This document shows, piece after piece, positions 1-10,164 of a DNA stretch of 64,000 bases. The notes under the pieces were generated by a model, which saw nothing but the letters and a program-made list of their open reading frames with translations, did not search any database and was not told where the DNA came from. How positions within the stretch are numbered: position 1 is the stretch's first letter; every line of letters starts with the position of its first letter. Source of the stretch: Glycine soja (Eukaryota; Streptophyta; Magnoliopsida; Fabales; Fabaceae); NCBI RefSeq assembly GCF_004193775.1, contig NC_041021.1, forward strand, positions 34,483,718 through 34,547,717, in the 5' to 3' direction. The translations under genes were made by a program, and so were the position numbers.

Positions 1-703
1 AACCCATTTTCAGCATAATAGTCAGGTGACACTTCATTGCTTTGAGATTGAGAAACATGGATTTCAGTAGTTGGTTGAGCATTTAGGTTGGAAGGCTCAT
101 TTAGGTACATAAGTTAGGGAGTCATCACAAGTAGTTTGATGATCCACTAAGCAACTGCGTGTATGAGCTAATGTGTGGATCAAATTCAATGGGTTCAAAA
201 TGGGGGATGTAACAATCATTTGTGGGCATGTATGGGATTGATGTGTAAGAAGATGGGCCTTCATGGTAGCTTTGAGTATGGTAGTCAGTATATTATGTTT
301 GGTGAATTTGTGGTGATGGAATGGTTGTTTCAACATTGGTGGTAGAAGAAGGTTGTTGTTCGTATTGTACGAGCAACTAAAATCCACTTAAGCATTGATG
401 TCGATTATAGACTTTGAACATCCCATCAATATCCCCATCCTCATTGATGGTAACATCCTGATAATTGAACATGCCGGACCCTACAGTTATAGGGTATCGA
501 TAAATGACTATGATTATGGTTTGACCTCAGTTTAGGCTCATCTTTTGTTGGATTTTTGTTTTCAAGGCATTGAAAGTCATGTCTCTCTTCATTGGAACAA
601 GTACAATTTTTTCGGCCTTAAACTCTACGCCAACGTCACACTCGGCTACATAGGCATCATCTTAGTGGACTACAACAATGAAGTTTTCGTTTGTGCTCTA
701 CAT
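1..703 (-). pseudogene. MuDR-type transposase N-terminus (PB1-like), cut by the window edge
   Basis: Read on the minus strand from an ATG at 703, the sequence gives a PB1-like module of the kind that begins MuDR transposases: a beta-rich start (VAECDVGVEF), then KRDMTFNALKTKI, YRYPITVGSGMF and an acidic GDIDGMFKVY, followed by a Pro/Ser/Tyr-rich linker. Stops fall at codons 2 and 14, after MSLN, and several times in the linker, so it is dead. The MULE catalytic domain would lie beyond position 1 and is not visible. What is seen is the motif order; the MuDR assignment follows from similarity to the other PB1-like copies here (3744-4019, 5908-6418, 7048-7845, 13469-14247). Confidence 0.55.
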
Positions 704-892
704 GGTGATAATATGGTGTGATGTATGTGAATAAGGTATATGTCTGAGAGTGAATTGAAATTTTGGTGGTGAAGGGTTTTATGTGTGTAGAAGAATAAGT
801 TTCGAGAAAAATTTATAGTGTCATGGTATGAGAATTTGTTATGGATAGATCCAAGGATCGTCAACGCACCAACAATTTTAGTTGCCAAGATT

Positions 893-1318
893 ATGTCTGC
901 AGTACCATGAACAATGTCTCTGCAGAAATCTTGATGAGCACAGTGTCTCTGTAGGATTCCTTATGAGTGACACGCGCAGTGTCTCTGCAGGATTCCTGAT
1001 GCAAATAGTGATGTGAACAGTGTCTCTACAGGATTCCTAGCGAGCACAGTAACATGCACAGTGTCTCTGTAGGATTCCTAAAGAGCACAATGATGTGCAT
1101 AGTGTCTATGTAGGATTCCTGATGAACACAGTGATGTGCACAGTGTCTCTACAGGATTTTTGACGAGTACAGTGGCGCACACAATGACGTGAACAGTGTC
1201 TCTGCAAGATTCCTAATGAGCACATTGACGTGCATAATGTCTCTGCAGGATTCCTGACGAGCACAATGACGCGTACAGTATTTTCACAGTGATGCACACA
1301 ATGACACGCACAGTGTCT
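893..1318. repeat. Minisatellite, about 41-bp unit, about 9-10 degenerate copies
   Basis: The unit CAGTGTCTCTGCAGGATTCC followed by TGATGAGCACAGTGATGTGCA recurs head to tail with point changes and small deletions. The array sits between the PB1-like pseudogene reading leftward and the PMD pseudogene reading rightward, so it occupies what would have been a divergent promoter region. The open frames within it are by-products of the repeat. Confidence 0.85.
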
Positions 1319-1456
1319 TCACGCCTATAAAAACCATCTAAAATGGCTAATTCCATACACCATCTTATTCCATATACCAGCTTCTTTTGGAATATCGGAA
1401 ACAAAATTTTGAATAGTTTAATTGTGCAAAGGGAGAATGGAGGCAGCAACATTATT

Positions 1457-3386
1457 ATGGAAACAAAATTGTCATCAAGCTTCAAAGATACAAAACATGG
1501 TAAGTACTAATTAAATGATATTATAACCTTTTATTTGATAACACAATTTTTATTGTCGACACAATTATAAAAATGTAACTTTGAATTTACAGGCACAACC
1601 ACCAATAATAATTTCTTATTGTCATTCGATTCTCATCCTTTAATTGAGTCGTTGTTAACTCATACTGGCTTTGTTGATGTTGTGAAATTATGTCACTTCA
1701 AAATTGATCATCATCTAGTGACTGCACTTGTTGAGCGATGGAGACTAGAGACTCACACTTTTCATCTTCCTGTTGGAGAATGCACAATAACATTGGAGGA
1801 TGTAGCACTATAGCTTGGCATAAGGGTGGACGGTAGGCTAGTCACGAGTGCAACGTACTATGATTGGGAGGAAATGAGTGAACAATATTTGGGCGTGGTT
1901 CCGCCAAAAGGAGAAGCAATAGTCAACTCTGCCATTTAGCTTAAGTGGTTGCAAGATAATATGTTGTCGCTTCCCATAGAACCAACACAACAACAGTTAG
2001 AAGCACATTGTAGAGCTTACATTTTACAGCTAATTGGTGGGGTTTTAATGCCAGACAAGACGAGAAATATGGTTCATCTAATGTACCTAACTGTGTAGGT
2101 TGATCTCAAATGAGTCAGGCACTATAGTTAGGGCTCTACTTGTCTAGCAACGCTGTACAAGGAAATGTGTAGGGTCACTGACCCTAATGCAAAAACCATG
2201 GGTGGGTGTGCATCATTGTTGCAATCTTGGGCATGGTATCACATGCTCTTCATTACAATAGGAGTTAATCGCACACCATCGTATTTGTTGGTTACGAGGT
2301 AATATGAATGCCAAATCCATTGATATATGATTAATATAATATGTATTAAATTAATATTTTTTTCATTTATTAGATGGAGTGGCGGTGGATTAAGCTTTAC
2401 TGGCACACCACGTAGAGATGTCATCGGTTATAGAATAAGATTAGACAATATGACAGCTAAACAACTAATAAATACTAAACTATGGGTTATGTAAAAAATT
2501 TGTTGAGGTTTGTGTTTTTAATAATTAATTAATTATTTATTTGTATTATTTCAGTTCTTATGGAATCCATATCTCCACTTTTTGGACATTATTGAGTCAA
2601 GAGCTTTCATAGACTCCTCCAAATGGACAGCCTGCACCCCACTAATTTGTTTCTCAATAGTAGAATGACAACAACCAAATAGAGTCAAACTTCAATTTCA
2701 CCTCCAACAAGACATACCAAATCCCCCAAAAAACCATGGGCAAACTTCACAAAATCAACATGGGAGGTCGAACTAACATAAATTGGGTTGAAAAACATGC
2801 AAAGTGGATAAGGTATTGGCAACAACGTCAATCAATGGTTTTACAAGGACAACCAATTATAGGGCATACAAAGCATTCTCAAGAATATCTGGTGTGATAT
2901 CAAAGTAATACTATTATTTTTTTATATATGCAACCGCCAAGTAGAGCGTCAATGAATTTCGAAATTGGTCAATCCTCAAGAGCAACAAACATCATGCAAT
3001 CAGAATGTAATCCTATATATACACCAATTTCCCCCATGATAGATTATGTTCCACCTACATACACACTAATTCCCCCCATGATGGATTACGTTCCACCTAG
3101 TCCTTCGAACATGGACTACACTCCACCAAATGTCCAAGCACATGAATTCTTGAGCAATGTTTTTGAAACTGATTGTGGCACGCCAACATCAGCTCGTGAA
3201 TACATGCATAGCATACAGAACAAAATGGGTAACGTACTCCACCAACTTTCAATTTGATGTTTAGCCAAGATGTTGAAGAGAATAATCCATCATTGCATGA
3301 TATAACCATATCAACGCCCACGTCGAAATCCAAGACATAATAGGAGACGTCCTCCATGTGAAACAGGACACCATTATGGGGATTAA
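1457..3386 (+). pseudogene. Plant mobile domain (PMD / MAIN-like) pseudogene
   Basis: Exon 1 (1457-1499) begins METKLSSS and ends with a phase-1 donor GTAAGT. Exon 2 starts at 1593 after TTTACAG and gives a PMD core: HPLIESLLTHTGF, ALVERWRLETHTFHLPVGE, CTITLEDVAL. PMD-like pieces continue as YLGVVPPKGEA, HCRAYILQLIGG, MEWRWIKLYW, FLWNPYLHFL and RVKLQFHLQQDIP. The C-terminus has YTPISPMIDYVPP-type repeats (2928-3257) and a basic tail with RRNPRHNRRRPP ending at TAA 3384-3386. Stops near 1812, 1938, 2097 and 2112 plus frame changes make it a pseudogene. PMD proteins of the MAIN/MAIL family act in nuclear transposon silencing and genome stability; copies beside transposons are common in plants. 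Its function here is lost. Confidence 0.75.
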
Positions 3387-3743
3387 GTAGTAAAATCTAT
3401 TTTTTGCTGAAAATATTATTCTCCAATTAACTTATGTTGAACTTTTCCACTTACATTATGTTCATGTTCCTTTAATTTTGCAATTTATTTAAGTACCCTC
3501 ATGACTAAGGAAAAAACATCATACAAACACAAAATACATAATAAATACTAAAAAGTAATTAAAAACAATACAACGACAAAAAATGTAAAATATTTATTCT
3601 AATTTCATGGAATTATTAAGCTTCTGCTCCATCTCCGTCCACATTAAGTCATTAGCTTGAAACGGTGATGGTGAAGTATAAACTTCAACTCTAAGTTCCA
3701 TACTTATTACACTTGTCATCTTTGCGAATGTATTAAACATGCA

Positions 3744-4019
3744 TCAAACATCTTCTTCATCAGTAATTTGACATGCCTTATACTCGACATGTCCATTCAT
3801 TTTGTATATAGGACAATGATACCAAAATGAAGTAGTTGCAGATGAAACATCATCATTTGTAATTGATGATTGTCTTACACTGATTATGTCGGCCAACATT
3901 ATTGTTGGATACAACAACATCGATTTTGTGTTGTCACTGGTGAAAACTGCATTTCCACTTGAAATGAGAATGATATCACCATTGACATAAACAAACACAC
4001 AAATTGGGGTCAAACTCAT
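3744..4019 (-). pseudogene. Orphan PB1-like module of MuDR type
   Basis: The likely original start is the Met at 4019, giving MSLTPICVFVYVNGDIILIS, then SSGNAVF, STKSMLL-like residues, MLADIISVRQ and SFWYHCPIYKMNGHVEYKA with an acidic end (TDEEDV). Layout and key positions match the PB1-like copy at 5908, on the opposite strand. No transposase domain follows; downstream sequence is AT-rich. It faces the PMD pseudogene tail to tail. An open frame continues upstream to 4121 but resembles nothing. Confidence 0.5.
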
Positions 4020-4134
4020 TTTTGTTGCATCATGTATTTTATTTTTTTTGCTCACTAACACTTTGATGTAACTGTGCAAAGTATAGGGTGATATCGTGCA
4101 CTTAAATATATAATCAATCACAGGGTAATGGTAG

Positions 4135-4310
4135 ACGTGCTTTGGAATCTAGAGGCATGACAGTAAGATAGTCGTGTAGAAAGGTATTGGAATCTCAAGG
4201 CATTACAGTAAGACAAACATTTTAATGGGCTTTAGAATCTCGAGGCATGATAGTAAGACAATCATTTTAATGGCCTTTGGAATCTCGAGGCCTTACATTC
4301 AGACAAAAGC
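4135..4310. repeat. Short tandem repeat, about 55-bp unit, 3-4 copies
   Basis: The phrase TTTGGAATCTCGAGGCATGA followed by CAGTAAGACAATCATTTTAATGG recurs with substitutions. It leads directly into the next array (4306-4700), so the three arrays between 4135 and 5870 form one composite repeat block. Confidence 0.7.
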
Positions 4311-4700
4311 CATGTGCAATACAGCCACAATACAGCCTCACATGCCAATTAACAGTGCTTGTGATCGCATAATGAACAATTTTATGCAACTGACAAAGAC
4401 TGTGCAAACAATTAAACGTATTTTTTTATTGTTACTATTCACCACATAGACCCTTATCGCATTTCAAGGCCATTTGTTGCTCAAGTTCACATGCCAATTA
4501 TTAGTGCATGTGGCCAATAATGAACAACTGCACACAACCGACAAAGCTTGTGCGAACGATTAAAGCAGTTTTTATTAATGTTGCTCACCACACATACCCT
4601 TATCGTATCTCGAGGTCATGTGTTGCTCAGCCTTGCATGTCAATTATCAGTGCATGTGACCGCACAATGAATGCTTGCACGCAACCGACAAAATCCCAAA
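4306..4700. repeat. Tandem repeat, about 130-bp unit, 3 copies; a fourth copy at 5744-5870
   Basis: Units share CTTATCGCATCTCGAGGCCA, then TCACATGCCAATTA, GTGCATGTGACCGCACAATG and a CAACCGACAAA stretch. Three copies lie before the 190-bp array and one lies after it, so the longer array looks inserted into or expanded within this one. Confidence 0.65.
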
Positions 4701-5700
4701 TAATTATGGTTTCGACCCTTCAAACAATATTTTAGGTGGCCATGTTATGCATTTTTTTTAATTTATGTCCAATACATTAAAAATATTCGTAACACATTTT
4801 TTTCATTAGTTTTCACATCAAAGAATCCAAAAAAAAAATATATCGTGCAACACTTTCATCGACAACGACCTCAAATTAAGAATCAATAATAATAAAAATT
4901 ATGTTTCAATCCTTCAAACAATGTTTAAGTGACCATGTTATGCAATTTATTTTTAATTTATCTCCAATACATTAAAAATATCCATGGCACATTTTCTTCC
5001 TTTATTTTCATGTCAAATAATCCAAAAAAATATCGTGCAACAATTTCATCGACAGCAACCTCAAATTAAGAGAAAAAAGTCAAAAAAATTATGACTCCGA
5101 CCCTTGAAACAATGTTTAAAAGGCCATGTTATGCAATTTTTTTAAAATTATCTCCAATACATTAAAAATATCTGTGGCACATTTTTTTCTTAGTTTTCAT
5201 GTCAAAGAATCAAAAAAATATCATGCAACACTTTCATCCACAACGACCTCAATTAAGAGAAAAAAAATAAATAAATAAATCAAAAAATAACTATGATTTC
5301 GACCTTTTAAACAATGTTTAAGTGGCTATGTTATGCAATTTTTTTAAATTATCTCCAATACATTAAAAACATTCATGACATTTTTTTCTTAGTTTTCACA
5401 TCAAAGAATCCAAAAGAAAATATATCATGTAACAGTTTTATCGACAACGACCTCAAATTAAGAGAAAATAAAGAAAAAATATGATTTCAACCCTTGAAAC
5501 AATATTTAACTGACCATGTTATGCAATTTTTTTAAATTATCTCAAATACATTAAAAATATCCATGGAAAATTTTTCTCTTATTTTTCACCTCAAAGAATC
5601 CAAAAAAAATATCGTACAACACTTTCATTGACAACGACCTGAAATTAAGAGAAAAAAATAAAAAAAAAGTATGATTTCGACCCTTCAAACATTGTATAAG
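4700..5700. repeat. Tandem array of a roughly 190-bp unit, 5 copies
   Basis: The phrase ATGATTTCGACCCTTCAAAC recurs near 4706, 4899, 5090, 5289, 5478 and 5668, a spacing of about 190-198 bp. Each unit also has GGCCATGTTATGCAATTTTT, CTCCAATACATTAAAAATAT and CATCGACAACGACCTCAAAT. Copies differ by point changes and by the length of A or T runs. The size is close to a nucleosomal repeat. The array sits between two PB1-like pseudogenes. Confidence 0.85.
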
Positions 5701-5907
5701 TGGCCAACAACGTTTTTTTATTATTACTGTTCAACATACTCACCCTTATCGCATCTCAAGGCCATGTACTAGACAGACTCACATGCCATTTACCAATGCA
5801 TGTGACTGCACAATGAACACCTACAAAAACCAACAAATTCTATAAATACCACTATCAGCTAAAAATATTCGTAGAACTTTCAAATATTCATCTCAACCTC
5901 TACCACA

Positions 5908-6418
5908 ATGTGTCACCCAACTGTATATATTTGTGTTTACTACAACAGCCAAATCTGTAACACTAATGAAGGCACCACCTTCATTAGTAACAATACAAAA
6001 ACTTTCATGGTCAACAAGGGCATAACCTTTACACAATTGCTTGAACTTGTTCACCAAAAAGTAAACATTGAACCACACCAACATATTCAACATCTCTACT
6101 TTCAATGCTCCATATTTGAGTCAGGACAACCATATATGTACACATGTTTTATTTTGGGAGATAATCCTAATGTTCGACAAATGTTCAACATTTTTTACAA
6201 CAACCCAATACTACCATTTGTGGAGTTATTTGCCATAATTTGTGACAACAATAACCCATCAAACAACCAACATGACTCAACCTCCAATCTTGAGGACCTA
6301 TAAGATGAATATGAGAGTTGTTGGGTCAAAAACCATGGTAGTGATGGTGACTCCTCTTTTGGGCAGGAAGGAAGTAACATGTCTCCTTTCCACGAACCAA
6401 TATTCAAACGAGGTTGAT
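5908..6418 (+). pseudogene. MuDR N-terminal PB1-like module, single nonsense mutation
   Basis: From ATG 5908 the frame gives CHPTVYICVYYNSQI, EGTTFISNNTKTFMV, GITFTQLLELVHQKV, LYFQCSIFESGQP and DNPNVRQMFNIF: a PB1-like fold typical of the start of MuDR-family transposases in legumes and grasses. A TAA at 6301-6303 ends the open frame, but reading past it gives an in-frame acidic linker (DEYESCWVKNHGSDGDSSFG) to about 6418, so the stop is probably a nonsense mutation. The catalytic domain is absent. This is the best preserved of the single modules. What is seen is the ORF and motifs; the family call is by similarity. Confidence 0.55.
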
Positions 6419-6564
6419 AATCTTAGGATGATTCATGTCTTAGTTGTTTCTGCTTTGAGGTTTTCCCATGGTGTCCTATGTTGGTGTTCAGTGAGCACTT
6501 TACGTAATGAAATAAATTGTTTGTTTAAGTTTATATTAATAATTTCCAGTTTACCCACTTCTAG

Positions 6565-6845
6565 AGCAATAGGTAGCAGGATAACATCACAGTCAAAATT
6601 GACAACACCTTGCAATTTACACATCTCTGGAAAAAAAATATTTCACCAACAAAACTGACATTGAATTGACAACTCACAATCTCTTTTTAAGTCTGAAAGT
6701 TATAATGGACATCTGTTGCACCAGGTAGCAGGGTAAAATCCTAATTGAAATTGATAACACTTAACAATTTGCATACGTCTCTAAAAAAATAATAAATTTT
6801 TCACCAACAAAACTGACATTAAATTGACAATACTATACACTATGC
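6565..6845. repeat. Two-copy direct repeat, offset about 160 bp
   Basis: GGTAGCAGGRTAAMATC, an AATTGACAACACYT stretch and TTTCACCAACAAAACTGACA occur twice (about 6565-6675 and 6720-6845). The block lies downstream of the PB1-like pseudogene and has no coding potential. Confidence 0.6.
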
Positions 6846-7047
6846 ACTATATAAAATAATGACATGTCTCAATCAACATTGGATTCCGGACAAGCCTCTA
6901 GCAAAAACAAATTTCTAACCTTATGAGATTCCAATACACATCAACAGGGCAAATGTTCAAACAACTATAAATAACACGAAACACCTTCAATACAACCACA
7001 CAATTCCACATAACATACTTTCACAAACCAAATTCAATCTCAATACT

Positions 7048-7845
7048 ATGGCATTCTTGGTAAAAACAAGCAGTCAGACCATTGCTAACTTGAGATTAGC
7101 CTTCATTTTTCCAAATGGATAAATCATTCACAACCAAACTCGTGTTTATTTTCAAAGTCCTACTCCAATACCAATGTGGGTTCCTAATAATTATTCTTTT
7201 GAAACACTCAAGAGTAGAATGCACAACACCCTTCAGTTAACCAATGACCAATTTGTGGATGAAATCTACTACTGACAGTCATTCATTGATGCAGGTAAAC
7301 AACTTTTTTTTTCAATCTCTGTAATTGAAAAATGATGGTGTTGTTTACACAATGTTAATGTGCAATAAACAATACTCGTGTGTTGGCCCTATAGAATTAT
7401 TTTGTACCATCAATATTCTTACTCATGATGCAATGTTGTATTACAACGGGAAGTGAAACATACCACCCCAAGGAGGGTTTTTGGGTTACTCCTTCACTGG
7501 AACAAACTCAATGAGATTTGACATTCCTTTGGGATGCAGCATCGAGAAACTCAAGGATGTCATCAAGCAACTTGCACATCTAGGGGTTTCCCCTTATGGA
7601 ATTCATGAACAACAAGTTGTCAGACAATTGTACTTTCAACAGTCAGGTCATGCTAAATATTCAGAAAAATTAATCGAATATGAAATAACAGAGTTGAAAA
7701 ACGATGAAGACATGTTAAAGGTGTTAGTAGAATCCAACTACTAGAAACGATTCTCCCAATAGAAATTTTAGTTATTTTTAACAAACCAGTAACTCAAATG
7801 GAAGAAGACGTGTCTCTTGCACAACATCTTTCAAACTATCATTAG
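7048..7845 (+). pseudogene. Double PB1-like protein pseudogene (paralogue of 13469-14247)
   Basis: The frame starts MAFLVKTSSQTIANLRLAFI at 7048. It shows a first PB1-like module (FIFPNG, VYFQSPTPIP, LKSRMHNTLQLTNDQF) and a second module (GYSFTGTNSMRFDIPLGCSI, KLKDVIKQLAHLGV, YEITELKNDEDMLKVLVES, PIEILVIF) ending at TAG 7843-7845. Several in-frame stops, including one right after FIFPNG, and a frame change near 7300 disable it. It retains a segment around LKSRMHNT that is missing from the 13-kb-element copy, so the two copies decayed independently. No transposase catalytic domain follows either copy. Confidence 0.6.
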
Positions 7846-9361
7846 TTTCATAATTTTCGTGTTTCAATTGTGTTTTTTAGTATGTTTTGTTATTCTCATT
7901 TTATTATGTTTATTATGCATGTCTCTATGTTTCTCATCTCAGTCACCGTACTATTTTAATCTATGTGTATTATATAACTTAGATGTAGTAATTATTTATA
8001 TTACTGTGTTTTTAATTTATTTTAAGATTATTAATTAATTTTCTCATTTTTTAATTAACATATATAATAAAACAAAACCGCCAACATCAATTACCTTAAG
8101 CTTGCAATTTATTTAAGTACCTACATGGTAACTAAAAAATTATATCATAATATTCTCTAATTGTATTAATTTACTTTATTTATATTTTTTAAAAATATTT
8201 TCAAAAAAAAATATTTTTTCTACAAGAAAATTAAAAATCACATTGAGAATTCAGGTTGGGGAACCCGAAAACCCGAGTTCTCAACATGTTTTTTTAAAAA
8301 AAATGCAAATCACCGCTTAAATTTGGGTTACAGAACAATAAACATGAATGTTTATCTAAATAGTGGGAGTTATATGTTTTGGTATTTTTTATTCTTGTAT
8401 GTTTATGAAAAAAAAATCTCCAAATAATGTCGACAACACCATGGAAATAGCAAAATTTAATTTCTTATACCTTCTTCCTATTTTTCACATATATTTTTGC
8501 CATTGGCATACGGGAATCAAAATCTATTTTTTTATTATTTATTTTTTGGGATCTGCTTTTTGTCTGACATGTCGCAGTGTCAACATATGCTCCTCCGCCT
8601 GCAACGTCCAGCAATTGCAATGGAGATCAGAATGCATTTTTGCCTACACAAGCCAGAATATAGTTTTTGTTAGATCTGGTGCCTTGGGGTTCCTATGGTG
8701 GAGTGATGGTGATTGACCGAGGGATTACAGAGGGGGTTTCAGTGTCGCAAATAGAGGCGTCCGATGATGGGTGATGGCAATGGGAGGAGATGTTGAAGAA
8801 GTGCTTCTCGACAAAGAAGAATGTGATTGTGACAAAGAAGAATACGATCTTGAGAAGGGTGAGTTTAGGGAAATCGACATTGGTAGAGGTGGAGGGTTTC
8901 ATGGTTTAATTCATGAACGGAGGATCCGAATTGAAACGGCGACACAGAGGAAGAAGAAAACGATCTTGTTACGGTGGGTGTGTTTATTTTAAAATAAGTG
9001 AAAACCGCCACTATTCGAAAAAGAAAACCACCCGTGTTCGCAATGCTAACGCGTAAACCCAATCTGACAGAAGAGACTTGATATATGCATTTTTAAAAAA
9101 AATTAAGCATCAAATTGGATCTTTTACAAACTGCGGGACTAAATTTAATCTTTTAATATAATTTGGGAACTAATTGATAATTAAGTTTTTATGTGAAATG
9201 AATGGTTTTACTTTTATATGTTTTCTTTAAAAATATTTGATCAACATTCATGATGCTATTTTATATCTAGAAAGAGTTGAAAAAGAAAAAAAATTATAGA
9301 TATAATAAGAAGAGAGATATAGAAAAATAAGAAATGTTGATCAACTGTCCAAAATAGATGG
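7846..9361. other. Gene-free stretch with a short hairpin
   Basis: Mostly AT-rich. An imperfect hairpin lies at 8243-8284 with arms TTGAGAATTCAGGTT and AACCCGAGTTCTCAA (two mismatches). A more GC-balanced part at 8690-9060 has weak open frames on both strands but no recognisable protein. This is the left flank of the 13-kb MULE insertion. Confidence 0.5.
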
Positions 9362-9370
9362 ATATGTGTA
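9362..9370. repeat. Left 9-bp target-site duplication of the MULE
   Basis: ATATGTGTA lies immediately outside the left inverted repeat and is identical to 22458-22466. A 9-bp duplication is the hallmark of Mutator-superfamily insertion. Confidence 0.9.
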
Positions 9371-9399
9371 GGCTAATGCTAGGTGCACCTAGCATTTTT
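9371..9399. repeat. Left terminal inverted repeat of the MULE
   Basis: The sequence starts GGCTAATGCTAGGTGCACCT and ends in a T run. It contains a perfect palindrome at 9375-9396 (core ATGCTAGGTGCACCTAGCAT). It matches the reverse complement of 22429-22457 except at the third and fifth bases. Confidence 0.9.
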
Positions 9400-9668
9400 T
9401 TGAAAATGCCCAAACTGCCCCTCTGCTATTTTCTTCTTTAAAAACCAGGGTGCATAGTGCTTTTTGATGCAAATGTTATTTTCTTCCATTTTCTCTCTTG
9501 GGTGTGTTTTTTTCTTGCGATCAGTGAGCTTCAGTGAAGGTGAAGGTGCTGGTGTTCATTGTTGCAGTGCTTGGTTCGTCGTCGGCAGCATACGAGGTAC
9601 GCATTTGTGCTGGGTGTGTGTGAGTGGGATGGTGCACAAATGTCATACGAATGAGCTTTGTCTGTAAG

Positions 9669-9905
9669 GCAGTTGATCCGTATGTTGATATTGCACATAC
9701 AGATCAAGTTGATCCATATAAGATTTACGAATCAAGTTGATCCGTATGTTGATATTGTACATATGGATCAAGTTGATCTGTGTAAGCCTTACGGATCAAG
9801 TTGATCCGTATGAGACTTGCGGATCAACTTGATCCGTAATGCTTATATGGATCAACTTGATCTGTATAAGCCTTACGGATCAAGTTGATTCGTAAGGCTT
9901 ATGTT
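9669..9905. repeat. Left subterminal array of palindromic GGATCAAGTTGATCC motifs
   Basis: About nine copies of a near-palindromic unit, GGATCAAGTTGATCC and variants flanked by TAC and GTA, are separated by 5-15 bp spacers, including a repeated TATGTTGATATTG. The same motif forms the right array at 21769-22065. Placed just inside both ends, these are good candidates for transposase-binding sites; that role is inference. Confidence 0.85.
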
Positions 9906-10164
9906 TATTTTGAATTTGTAAAATTTATTTAATTTTTTAATTATTTTAATTATTACTTTGTTTGTATTGACATAATTAAAAATAATTTAATTGTTTATAC
10001 GTGTAATTGATTAAAATTGTGTACAGAATGACATAGGGTTTTTACATTTTACTAATAATGAGTTGTTGTGACTGATAATAAAATATTATGTATAGTTTTG
10101 TATGTTATGTATAGTTCGGTTAGGTGTTGTATGTCTCTGTTGAAATTTATGATTTATTGTTAAG

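Noticed and set aside
893..5870. Tandem arrays considered as CRISPR
   Set aside because: Units are contiguous and spacer-free, and the genome is a plant; they are ordinary minisatellites.
8771..8992. Charged open frame of 73 codons
   Set aside because: Low-complexity Glu/Asp/Lys composition, no family resemblance, in decayed transposon flank.
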